DNA from: Mayamaea pseudoterrestris
Taxonomy: Eukaryota > Bacillariophyta > Bacillariophyceae > Sellaphorales > Sellaphoraceae
Reading direction: 5' to 3'
Assembly (NCBI GenBank): GCA_027923505.1
Contig: BROI01000015.1
Location: forward strand, 496,001 to 560,000
DNA length: 64,000 nucleotides
In this document: positions 53,378 through 63,213 of the stretch, one piece after another
How positions within the stretch are numbered: position 1 is the first letter of the stretch
How the letters are laid out: every line of letters begins with the position of its first letter
Position numbers and translations under genes: made by a program
The notes under the pieces: generated by a model
Databases searched by the model: none
What the model was told of the DNA's origin: nothing
Seen by the model: only the letters and a program-made list of their open reading frames with translations

Positions 53378-54010
53378 ATGTTTTCCTTGGCTCGATCTAG
53401 CATTTCCGCTCGCGCACAAACCATGGCCGTTCGCTCCTTTTCCACGGCTGCGGAAACTAACTCTCACAGGCCAGTTATCCAGCTCCACGGTCGTCATGCT
53501 CGCTACGCCAATGCTACATACATTGCCGCGTCTAAGAATGGTCAGCTTGACAAGGTTGACTCGGAGCTCAAGGGTTTGCTTGCCTCGGCGCAATCGTCCA
53601 AGCAGTTTGCTTCCTTTTTGGAAAATCCGTTGATTAGCCGCGATGCCAAGACCAAGTACGTATCTGGCTTTGACCAGCTCTCGCCCATTACACGCAACTT
53701 GCTAGTAACCTTGGCTGGAAATGCTCGATTGGCGGAACTACCCAAGGTGGCCGATACCTTTGCCCAGCTCATGAAGGCCAAGCGTGGCCAGATTGATGCC
53801 AAAATTATTAGCGCCGAGGCGCTCACGCCGGCGCAGCTCAAGGAAGTGGAGGCGGCCATGCAATCGCAGGTGCCAAAGGGCAAGACTGTGATTATTGAGG
53901 CGCTTACGGATCCGTCGATTGTTGGAGGCTTGCAGGTTGTCATTGGTGATCAGTTCTTGGACTTGTCGGTCAAGAGTCGTATTGAGGAGATTTCGCGCAT
54001 GCCTTTGTAA
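53378..54010 (+). CDS. ATPO: Mitochondrial ATP synthase OSCP (delta-type) subunit
   Basis: A 210-aa protein from the ATG at 53378 (MFSLARSSISARAQTMAV), with a typical Arg/Ser-rich mitochondrial presequence. The mature part starts near VIQLHGRHARYANATYIAAS and shows the OSCP/delta pattern: a helical N-terminal domain, then KAKRGQIDAKIISAEALT, KGKTVIIEALTDPSIVGG and DLSVKSRIEEI at the end. OSCP joins the F1 head to the peripheral stalk. A mitochondrial rather than plastid origin is indicated by the presequence. The leader probably contains a 61-bp intron directly after another ATG, which would create a short overlapping upstream frame. Confidence 0.93.
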   Translation: MFSLARSSISARAQTMAVRSFSTAAETNSHRPVIQLHGRHARYANATYIAASKNGQLDKVDSELKGLLASAQSSKQFASFLENPLISRDAKTKYVSGFDQLSPITRNLLVTLAGNARLAELPKVADTFAQLMKAKRGQIDAKIISAEALTPAQLKEVEAAMQSQVPKGKTVIIEALTDPSIVGGLQVVIGDQFLDLSVKSRIEEISRMPL

Positions 54011-54159
54011 ATCACGGTGGTTTGATGACTAGTTTGAGATGCCATGCGGCGATGACGATAAGATTCTACTGTAGCACCATCCCGTTACTAGATAACAAAT
54101 CATGGTCAGTATGTGTCGTATGCATCTATTAACTTGGTAGTGTACTGTATCCTTGTAGC

Positions 54160-54654
54160 TCATTCTTTGCCACTCGCCTTTGGCGCCTCTTGTTGTTCCT
54201 CCATTCGCTTCTCCCTTTGAAATTCGTCAAGAAGCTCTTTCGCGCGATACACTTTAGATTGCAGGTAAAAACTTCCTCCTTTGGAAATGTCATTGGCTGC
54301 CATGTATCGCTCGTATTGCTATCAAGGTATAAAAAACCAATGCGAGTTAGAAGCGCACGACTCGTCATCGGCAGTGCATCGACACACATATCAACATATC
54401 ACGACTCACGACTCACGACTCACTTTTTGTATCGCTTCTGCTGTTGCTTCTTGCTCTGATAGATTTAGTATTTGCAGTGCTTCAGACTTTGTCAGCGTTT
54501 TGCGCATCATATTCTTGGCAGCCTCCTCGCCCGACATGCCTGCCTTTCGTGCGTTCTGCAGCGCCTGGCTGTAAGCGGCCGGCAAGGCGCGGGCCAACAC
54601 TGCCACCAGCGGCACCACCATTTGCAGCACCAGTCGAACGAGTGGTCCTGCCAT
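54160..54654 (-). CDS. PAM16: TIM23 import-motor subunit PAM16 (TIM16/Magmas)
   Basis: Two exons, 54654-54424 and 54318-54160, flank a 105-bp intron (GTGAGT...GATAG); the product is 129 aa, a typical Pam16 length. The join gives EAIQK|QYERYMAAND. Motifs: MAGPLVRLVLQMVVPL at the N-terminus, then ALQNARKAG, the degenerate J-domain region LTKSEALQILNL, and the end NDISKGGSFYLQSKVYRAKE. Pam16 lacks the HPD of true J-proteins and restrains Pam18, controlling mtHsp70 at the TIM23 channel. The 5' end of the intron is a 7-bp tandem repeat, so three GTGAGTC donors lie in a row. It converges on OSCP, another mitochondrial gene. Confidence 0.94.
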
Positions 54655-54946
54655 TGTATATATATATCGCCTTTTGGGGCTGTAAAATAATGTTTGACAA
54701 GGCTCGAGTCGTCACTTCGAACAAGAAACTTCTGCGACGGAACAACGAATCGCGCTCATGGCGAAGGTGCGTGACGCAAAGTGAAAGGGTTATGGGCCAA
54801 CTTCTGCTAATTCCAGCAACACTGCATAGTTCAAAGGTTTTTATTATACAGACACTACAGCTGCGAGTACAATGCCTAAATCGATTAAACAAAGATGCGA
54901 TTTATAATATAATGCTCCTGCATTATTTAAAGTAGCGGCCGCAATC

Positions 54947-57900
54947 TCAGAATGATTTTGGAGCCGTGCCTGCGAAGAACTTGTCCGCCTGAATTGCATG
55001 AGCAGGGTCCGGATAGCAGAGTTGCATCAGACCAATCACGCATTCCGGCAACTGAGTTTTTGATATCAGAGAAGAAGAAAGTGAGGACATGGGCAGCAAA
55101 AGGGGCGACCTTTTCGTAAACGCAAGTACACGGACCTCGTCATCCGCTCGTCCCTCGATCGTGAATCCAAAAGTGACAAGAACTTTCTTAAAGTATGTGT
55201 CCTTAGATTTGTAACAAGAAAAAGGTTAGTCACCAAATTGGATTGAGGTGAAAGCATCACGAATCGCTAACTGATCAAACACAAACCTTAAGCCAACATC
55301 AGCAACCCGCTGATACTCACCTTCATGTAGCTCAATGCTTGCTTGCACAAGTAGGGAAACGGATGTAGGGACACATCAAATTCGATGCATGACAATTCCG
55401 GGTGGCTAAGTAAGAAGCCCGTCACACCGGCTCGCTTGACCAAAAAGGGCTTGCCGTTGTATTTCGAGATCCACGATGGCATACCGATCTCATCTAAATT
55501 GTGCGCATTGCTGACCACTTTGAATCGCGCTTGATATTTTGGATCCGAAGGCGCTCGACGCACCCATTCCTCCAAGAGTCGGGCAGCATTTACCTTGCTC
55601 TTTTGTGGATCATCGAGCTTTTCTTGCGACGGGTCGTAGCCGTCAGCAGTCACTCGCCGAAGAATTTCTCGAGTGTCCTTGTGCATTCTATAGTACATCG
55701 TGATTGTATAGCCACCGCCATCGCTACTTGTTTTTGCAAAGGCTGAAGGCGGATCCGTCGGCAAAGCAAGAGAAATGACGAAAATGTCTGGCGTGCGCCA
55801 AGTTTTTGGCTTCCCGCCGTCGTCAAAATCGCACTTAGGGAGTACGACACGAGATGCCATGTCAGGATAACGATGAGGCGACTCAAAAATATCAACTTTG
55901 ACAAGTTCGTACAGCTCGCCTGGTGATGGAACCTTGGCTTTGGTGCTGTTATAGCCATGAGATCTAACAAGCACACCGTCACCAGGCACCGCTCTCCAAG
56001 CAGCAAAATGCTCACCCTTGGCATTAACGGGAGGATCCCTTGGCTCTTTCAGTTGGACTGTCGTCGTCCCCGCAATCGGTTTCGCCAAAGGTAATGTCGT
56101 TGCCGACGCCACGACCGCCACGCCGGCTGCCGATTTAAGCCGCATGCCTGGAACCACGGCACCTGCTACTGAAGGTTGCGCTGTCGCCTTCACATGCTGC
56201 AGCAAGCTTTGCCAAGATGGCTCCTTCACTAAGCAGAGGTAGAAACCAATATTGGTCAAGAGAAAAATGTACCAAAATCCCTCAGTTGGCGTCGATGACG
56301 ACCGAGCTAGAAAAAGGCCTGCATTCACCAAACCAGCCAGCCAGCGTAGATTGTGAGCAGGTATTGACCAGACCTTCTCTGAGTTGTCTTCAGCAGCTGC
56401 TCTGGCAGCCGAATGATCCAAGGCTATGGCAGTTTCTTCGCTGGGCTCAAAGTCTAGCAGCGATCGAGTGCTTTCGTCAAGATCAACGTCCGATAAGTCA
56501 CCAGTAGTACCGACAGCGACAACAGCCTCATCTCCCTTGTAACTGTCCTCAACAACGTTTCCAATAGCGAACTTCTCGCACATCCACAAGCGATTGACAT
56601 CCTTTTCCGCGCCAATGGCCGGCGGTTTATTGACGACTGATGGTGGAAGCAACACTGCGGAAACGTCACCTTGATAGGAGGGATCAGCAGCTGCCAGTAA
56701 ATTCGCATTGTATTGATCAACACTGCACTGCACGACAACATCTGACAAAGCAGCTAGCCATGTCATCAAGGTCTTATGTTGGTTAAAACACAACTTCCAC
56801 TTTGTGTCGCTGCCGACTTTGATGCTCAACGCAAACGGAGAAGGCGCCCCGGAATGCCCATACGAGACTTGTACCACCGCCTTTTCCTTTGCTAAATCCA
56901 TATCACCCCTCGGCGAGGCTGGATCCGACGGTGCAGCGCTCCATGTCGCAGCTGCTTGATCCAGCCAGGTCGCGCGCTTGGCGACAGAAATACCTTCCAA
57001 ATCCTTGTGCTCCTCAAACGAGTTAGTCGTGACGATCGAAGCTTCATCTCCACCATCAGGTAGAAGAATACCCTTTTCACTAAAGTACATGAGCTTAGTG
57101 CCGCGAAGCTCAAAGCGTCGAAGTTCCCAAGCCGATGCTGTGAATTTGCCCATGCCACCTCGGCGCTTCCATGCAAGTCCAGACAGACGAAGGCGTTCGT
57201 TCTTTACAGATTTTAAGACAGCGTTGCTGCGCTCCGAAGCGACAGGCGATGCTTTGCCTCCAGCAGTCGAAGTCGTTGTAGTGGACGGAGGTTTTAATGC
57301 GGTCGACAGTTCTGCTGCATCATTAGTTGGTGCAACTGAGAAGACACCCGACGTTTCGCGCGATGCGGCCAGCATGTTGCTCACCGGATCACCGCTTCCA
57401 TCCGGCTTCAAATTTGATGTCGACGATCCCGACGTCCATTTCATAGCGACTGGAGCAGTAAAGTTACTTATACTCTTGGAAAGTGCTTTGAACGTTTCTT
57501 GACCTTGATTGCTTGCCTTTTTCGCATTCTCGCTTGAATTTTCCACAGCCGCTTGAAAAAAGCTCGACATTTTTTGACCCGCTGCCAAAATTGCTTGCTG
57601 CTGCTTCTCGGCGAGCGCTTGTAGCGACGCCTGCTGCTGAGAAGGTGCAGCGCTGCTGTTTGCTTTGTTTGCATCCGAAGCATCCTTGACGACACTCGCC
57701 TTGACACCAATCAATTGCTTGATTTCTTCAGGCGACATGTTTGGATTCGACTGGATAGCCAATGCTAGCGCTTCCGCCATTTTGAGTTCCTCATCGATAG
57801 CTTCGTTCGGTTCATCGGAAGAGGACACTGCGCTTGAATCAACCGGGTCAGTTGTAGTAGGGTCGGAAGATGGAACGTTTGATATAATAGCACTATCCGC

Positions 57901-58179
57901 GCTAGTGTTGCTTGCGCTCAACAACGCGTTTGCTTCATCATTTGTCTTGTTACTTGCAACTGTCGTCTTGTCATCGTCAGCCGCAGCAAAGGAAGACGCC
58001 AGTGCCTTGGGTGTCGGTGCGTTTTCCTCGGCAAAGACTAAGTCGGCTTCGGGACGAGGCCGGATGTAAACAGTTCCACCGATCGATTGATCACCAATCA
58101 GAGTCGCTGTCTTATTAGCCGGAGGCGTTACTGGAGTTGCGGCATCATTATTATTTTCGCTAGAGGAAGGAGATGGCAT
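54947..58179 (-). CDS. PH and EDR2_C (DUF1336) domain protein
   Basis: Two exons, 58179-55321 and 55201-54947, flank a 119-bp intron (GTGAGT...CTAAG); the product is 1037 aa. The join reads LSYMK|DTYFKKVLVTFGF and completes the C-terminal domain. The N-terminal 300 residues are Ala/Ser-rich, with a UIM-like helix (EELKMAEALALAIQS). A PH domain covers about 325-490 (LAWKRRGG ... WELRRFELRGTKLMYFS ... LMTWLAALSDVV). A hydrophobic region near 615-665 may be one or two membrane segments. The EDR2 C-terminal domain covers about 735-1030 (FAAWRAVPGDGVLVRSHGY, then CIEFDVSLHPFPYL). Plant EDR2 combines PH, START and this domain and acts in lipid-linked control of cell death; no clear START domain is seen here. 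Confidence 0.88.
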
Positions 58180-58811
58180 TTTGTCAATCCAATGGGTCTG
58201 GCTGCAAGTGAATCAGGGACGAGGGGCGTCGAGCAATACGGTATGCACTACTGGTAGCTGCGTAATGTAATCCTGCAGAATCTACTCCGCCTGACACCTG
58301 TTAGTGTTCTTTGTTGGTGCTAGCGATCCTGCTTGCTGGATCGTCCCAAGCAGTGCAAGTAAACTTGACAGCACCGGCGGTCCATCGACGAATGAACCAT
58401 GGTGAAGCGATTCACGCCAGCATCGCATGAGTACGACTAAACTATGTCGCATCATTTGGTGGCTGTGCTTTGATGGTCAGCTACTTTGGTTCTCCCAAAC
58501 GAGCAAGACATGCGGAGCAAGTTCACAAGAAAAAAGCAGCAGCTTTCTTTGATGCGCCTGACTACTATATGATTATCTTTTAATCAATAAACTCCATGTG
58601 CTGATATTCTAAAGTTGATCTGCCGCTTGTCATTGTGACTTCCACCATCACATCGTAGCGGTACTAATCGAAAGTTTCGACGTTTTTGCGGCTTCGCGCA
58701 ACCATGGCATTATTCATCGACGTGTTGCTGACGCGTCTCGTCAACATTGGACCAGGAAGACTACAATCTACACCCTGGTTTCTCAAGGAAGAAAGCATCT
58801 AGAAAGAATTG
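58180..58811. other. Divergent intergenic region (EDR2 protein / MORN protein)
   Basis: About 630 bp between divergent starts. It holds CGGTACTAATC at 58659-58669, the same word as in the MTHFR/OLA1 promoter. No coding sequence is recognised. Confidence 0.4.
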
Positions 58812-60584
58812 ATGGATATGAATTACGAGAATCCTGGCAATGGAGCAATTCCCTCGATGCCACCGTTTCCTTCGTCGAGCGCTTCGACCGCTGAAACTGC
58901 AGCGTCGGTTGCATCCTATGCATGTCCGTCCTGTGGAATTGATCAGCAGCGACTAGCGCTTCTGCAGGAGCATGTCTCCCTGGAGGAGCAATTGCTCAAG
59001 GAAGACAAGCGCAACTTCAAGCGACGACTCAAGGCTGCCAAGGCAACGGCTCGAAAGACGCAGGTTCACGCCGAGAACCAATTGCTGCTGGCCGACAAGC
59101 AAATGAGGGAATGCGAGCAGAAAATTAAAACCAGCAAGGATGAAATTGAAGTCTATAAGCTACAGCTCGAACGTGCCGAGCAGGACATGGAGAAACTTGC
59201 TCAGAAGCTCCAAGCCGAGCAACAACACCATGAACAGGAGCTTGCCGAAATGAAGCGACAGCATCAAGACCAAGATCTGCAACCACTCATTTCGAACGAC
59301 AGTACGCTAATGGTCCAGGAGATTTTGCAATCTGTCGCTCTTGACGGAGATGTCTCCGAACAAGTTATTGAACTAAAACGACAGCTTGACGAAAAACAAT
59401 CTGACATTGATGGATACGAAATGCAGTTGCTAGAGATGGAGCGAGAACTTGATCTGTTGCGTTCATTGGGCGAAGAAATGTCCACCGTCGGTGGACATGA
59501 TTCTGATGAATGCCAAAACTGTCAGCTACTGCAGAGCAAGATGAGTCGAATGGAACAAGATGTTTTGCGACAGAAGGAAGATTTACACAAGCAAGGACAG
59601 AGTCAACTGTATGAGCTCCAGCAACAAGCATATGCTTCCCAAAAGGCAACCGCTGATGCTGAAGAAGCTCGAAAAGAACTTGAAGTGGCTCTCCAAGACG
59701 AAATTGAGGCGAAGCGCCAGCTTGAAGCCGAAAATGCGGCGCTCTTGGAAAAGTTGATTGCTCAACAGCGGTTGGACGAACCAGACGAAGAGATCGACGG
59801 ACCGGATATATCCAGACTGGCTGATACGGTGACGACTATTTCGGGAAACGAAACTGTGCTCACGCTTGCCACCGAAGCGGATACCATTGTCAGCACGGCT
59901 GCTCTCTCCCCTCTGCAAGGTAACGATGACGACAACAAGTCGTTCAAGCAAGAAAATAACGGATTACGTACCATTCAAGAGCAGAATGATTGCAGCCCCG
60001 TCCAGCCTGTGCGTTGTCTCTCGTTACATCCAGCGCCGTCCACAAACACATTTCTTGTTTTTGAGAAAGAGTATCATGGATCTGAATTGGTCGGTATGTA
60101 CACTGGCCAAATGGCTAACAGTGCTGCTGCGAATGGCAATGTCCCTCATGGCCTTGGTACTCTTCGATTGGACGATGGGGCTGTCATGGATGGAACTTGG
60201 GAATCGGGCCTCTTGCAGGGCAATGGCGTATTGGCTACGATTGACGGGGACGTTTACCACGGCGGCTGGGACCAAGGCAAGAAACACGGACTGGGCACGC
60301 TGGTTTACAGTGATGGAAGAGTTTATCGTGGCAGTTTCGTAAATGACCATCGCGAAGGCCATGGATATATTACTTGGCCATATGGAGCGCATTACCAGGG
60401 AGAGTTTCGCAACGACAAGCGGAACGGAGCGGGAGAATATAGATATGCTGATGGTAGAACCTACTCTGGGATGTATCTCGATGACAGACCACACGGATAT
60501 GGCGTCTTGCGGGCTCGAGACAATTCAACAATTTACGACGGACAGTGGGAGCTTGGGGAGTTTCTTGGCGACGGAAAGCACTGA
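58812..60584 (+). CDS. Coiled-coil MORN-repeat protein
   Basis: A single-exon 590-aa protein from the ATG at 58812. Residues 35-45 hold a CPSCG knuckle. A long coiled coil covers about 45-320 (for example LEEQLLKEDKRNFKRRLKAA), with a second CxxC (DECQNCQLL) inside it. After an acidic linker, seven or so MORN repeats fill the last 180 residues: YTGQM, GLGTLRLDDG, YHGGWDQGKKHGLGTLVYSD, YRGSFVNDHREGHG, YQGEFRNDKRNGAG, YSGMYLDDRPHGYG and YDGQWELGEFLGDG. MORN arrays often bind phospholipid or organise basal bodies and membrane-cytoskeleton contacts. The lead-in to the repeats (YTG ... PHG-x-G-x-L) matches that of the MORN protein at 1117-3220, suggesting a shared family. Confidence 0.85.
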   Translation: MDMNYENPGNGAIPSMPPFPSSSASTAETAASVASYACPSCGIDQQRLALLQEHVSLEEQLLKEDKRNFKRRLKAAKATARKTQVHAENQLLLADKQMRECEQKIKTSKDEIEVYKLQLERAEQDMEKLAQKLQAEQQHHEQELAEMKRQHQDQDLQPLISNDSTLMVQEILQSVALDGDVSEQVIELKRQLDEKQSDIDGYEMQLLEMERELDLLRSLGEEMSTVGGHDSDECQNCQLLQSKMSRMEQDVLRQKEDLHKQGQSQLYELQQQAYASQKATADAEEARKELEVALQDEIEAKRQLEAENAALLEKLIAQQRLDEPDEEIDGPDISRLADTVTTISGNETVLTLATEADTIVSTAALSPLQGNDDDNKSFKQENNGLRTIQEQNDCSPVQPVRCLSLHPAPSTNTFLVFEKEYHGSELVGMYTGQMANSAAANGNVPHGLGTLRLDDGAVMDGTWESGLLQGNGVLATIDGDVYHGGWDQGKKHGLGTLVYSDGRVYRGSFVNDHREGHGYITWPYGAHYQGEFRNDKRNGAGEYRYADGRTYSGMYLDDRPHGYGVLRARDNSTIYDGQWELGEFLGDGKH

Positions 60585-60774
60585 TTTTATAGACTTTGCT
60601 TACTATAACTATGCTGCCTTTATTGGTGGTGCTCGCAAATGCCAACTATCCTATCTCTTATCGCATAGATGGGTGTTTTTATGCTGTCAAAAATTGTGCT
60701 AATACTGTAAAGAATATTTTCACCAAGTCACTTTCGCATCACTTATCACTAAACAACGTACTCAACACACATTA

Positions 60775-63213
60775 CTAAGGATCAATGCCACGATCATCTC
60801 CAGCATCATACCCTGTCACTGGATCCAAGCCACGACGAGCCATTCGTGTCTGCTGCGCCATGATACTTTTTAGTAAGGGCTCATTAGCCACTGGTATAAT
60901 TTGCTGCACTTCGTTCATATCTTCAACAGCCCGTGCGCCGCGCTCTACAGGATCGATGACCGAAATCCTTACGGGACGTAGTGCATCGCTCCCTGTGTCA
61001 GGTTGCATCCAGGGCGATACATGCATCGAATGAATGTTGTCGAAATACTGCGGAGGCAAAGTCGTATTTTCTGCGGATGGCTTGGAGCCCGACCTTTTCA
61101 AAATAGATTTCGGCATGCCAGTAGGTGATTTACTATTAGTCAAAGGTTTCCTTCGTTTCTTAGCCGATAAAGACTCCTTATGGTTTGACTGACTCGAATG
61201 ACTGGCACTGATAGCCGCATGATTGTAGCTCGACTTGGTGCTTCGCTTGGAGTTGGAACGTTTTAGTGGCGCAGATTCGGATGCAGTCATTCTCGGATAA
61301 TGCAAAGCATTTGTGCATGTACCCTCACAAGTCGATAAATCAATAGGAGTTTTGATATTATTGCGACGTTGGAACCAGCGTAAGCTGCGTTTTGTCAAGG
61401 AGCCACTATTCGACTTCGCATCCCCGCTGGATAGATTGGGAATTTTGAGCGCCGCTACGTCGCCGGCCATGTTTTCCACAAGATACTTGTCCTCTTCAAC
61501 GAAGTATTTTTCTTTTTCGTTGTCAGAATCGTCTGCAATGTCATCTTCGTCGCGACCAAAAGAGGCGACTTGAGCACAGCGATTATTTGTTCGGCGTGTC
61601 GTGCTCGTACGATCCTTGCAAGGGCTCCAAATTTCAAAGCATTCTTCATTGTCAGCCTTAATTCTGTACCTATCGGCATCCTCTGCTTCAAAAATACTGA
61701 TTTTGTATTTGTCGTCTAATGTACCACCAGTTGACAAAGGACTTTGCGACATCATCAGTTGCAGGTCCACGTTAACGTCCATGTCGGCTTCATGCCCGGC
61801 CTCGTAGGATTCTGCGGCGGATCCAATTTCTGATTTGGCGCTAGCCACAGCATCCTCTGGCAAGCCTTCCGAATTTAGTTGTTGCTTTAATGCTATCGGC
61901 GGTTGCTTCGAAGCGGCAACGAAGATTGGATCGGTGCTTGGAGAAAGATGACGCGACTTTTGAACCGACGCATCTTCCTGAGGCTTGACATGCGTTGTCG
62001 TCAATTTTGTTTCTTTGATGAAGCTTCCTTCCTTACCGCCATGAAGAGGCTTGCGAGGTCTACGTTGGTCTTCCACTTTGACGACCACCATATGCCCTGC
62101 GAGCTTGCCATCATTGCAGGGGACAGCTTGTGTCATGTCCAGCTCCCTAGTATCTACAACATCTTCCTCATCTTCGCAACCGTCGACCACTTGGAATTTA
62201 AATCGCTGAATTTTCTTTTCATGAATGACTTCCGATACTGGTGGCGTATGTCGCTTGTCGTCAACAGCCCCCGTTTTGTTAAAGCTAGCCTCTGCTTTAC
62301 GAGAACGAAAGAGATGCGCAATCCTCAAGCGCTTCTTCTTGACTTGCACGACGCCATCTTTCCTCTGCCGCGGTGAGTCATCTAAAGGTCCATCAAGAAT
62401 CTCATTTAGCGAACTCATAGACATCAAATCAAAGCAATCCGACTTGCTGCCGGCAATATTTTTCGCGGAGGGCAACTCGAATGTGTTGTTGAAACCCAGC
62501 GTACTAATGTCTTGGTCGTCTTGATGCTCAGTATTGACGGTGGCCAGATCCAATCCTTCATTTAGAGCGAACACGCTCGACGGAAGGAGCACACGAAAGC
62601 CCTTCCAAACGTTAGCGTCCGACACCTCAACTGACTCCAACGACATGATGACATGCTCACGCGCCTGTTTCTGGTCACTAGTTTGGGTATCCATACCCAA
62701 GAGAAATCGCGCTTGATTCGCTAGCTCAAACGCCGATTCTGCCAATTGCAATCGCTGCTCGGGTTTGGTACTGGCGATGGCTCGGGTGAGCATGCTTGTG
62801 GCAGCTTGCGCCTTTCGTTCTGCCTGCTTGCGCTTGTCTTCGTCAGCATTTGTTGTACTCAGCAAAGGAATAGACGTCGCGTTGACTCTTATATCGCCAC
62901 CGTTGCTACTGCTCTCATTCAAAAGGAGAATTTTGGCCTTGTGCTTTTGCGTCTTCTTAGCGCTGTCGTTGGATGGAGAAGCAATCTTCCATACGGACCG
63001 TCGTGGTGTGTCTTCAACCCAGAGAGCCTCCTGTCCCATTTCTTGCGGTGAAATTGGCATGATGTATTGGTCCGGTGTTTGCAACGCTTCGTCTTGTCTT
63101 GTCTCTTCCTCGGCCTCTTTCAACTGCACCTCATCGACGACTTCGACAAAGAGTTTGCTATCCGTATGCAAGACAGTGGTGGGAAAAACTGCTTGTTCGC
63201 AACTTTCCGTCAT
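60775..63213 (-). CDS. Large orphan protein, mostly disordered
   Basis: A single-exon frame of 812 aa from the ATG at 63213; the frame extends 9 codons further without another ATG. The N-terminal third contains a short helical repeat-like part (RKQAERKAQAATSMLTRAIA, then LAESAFELANQARFLLGM) that could be a MIT-like helical bundle, although this is weak. The rest is Ser/Asp/Lys-rich, with basic clusters (KKKRLRIAHLFRSRKAEA and KKRRKPLTNSKSP) that could be nuclear signals. No enzymatic motif is present. The length of the open frame and its composition support a real gene; function unknown. Confidence 0.6.
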   Translation of the reverse strand: MTESCEQAVFPTTVLHTDSKLFVEVVDEVQLKEAEEETRQDEALQTPDQYIMPISPQEMGQEALWVEDTPRRSVWKIASPSNDSAKKTQKHKAKILLLNESSSNGGDIRVNATSIPLLSTTNADEDKRKQAERKAQAATSMLTRAIASTKPEQRLQLAESAFELANQARFLLGMDTQTSDQKQAREHVIMSLESVEVSDANVWKGFRVLLPSSVFALNEGLDLATVNTEHQDDQDISTLGFNNTFELPSAKNIAGSKSDCFDLMSMSSLNEILDGPLDDSPRQRKDGVVQVKKKRLRIAHLFRSRKAEASFNKTGAVDDKRHTPPVSEVIHEKKIQRFKFQVVDGCEDEEDVVDTRELDMTQAVPCNDGKLAGHMVVVKVEDQRRPRKPLHGGKEGSFIKETKLTTTHVKPQEDASVQKSRHLSPSTDPIFVAASKQPPIALKQQLNSEGLPEDAVASAKSEIGSAAESYEAGHEADMDVNVDLQLMMSQSPLSTGGTLDDKYKISIFEAEDADRYRIKADNEECFEIWSPCKDRTSTTRRTNNRCAQVASFGRDEDDIADDSDNEKEKYFVEEDKYLVENMAGDVAALKIPNLSSGDAKSNSGSLTKRSLRWFQRRNNIKTPIDLSTCEGTCTNALHYPRMTASESAPLKRSNSKRSTKSSYNHAAISASHSSQSNHKESLSAKKRRKPLTNSKSPTGMPKSILKRSGSKPSAENTTLPPQYFDNIHSMHVSPWMQPDTGSDALRPVRISVIDPVERGARAVEDMNEVQQIIPVANEPLLKSIMAQQTRMARRGLDPVTGYDAGDDRGIDP

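Noticed and set aside
61903-62376. 157-codon plus-strand frame inside the 60775-63213 gene
   Set aside because: It lies wholly antisense to a much longer, compositionally convincing frame and shows no family motif; treated as a shadow.
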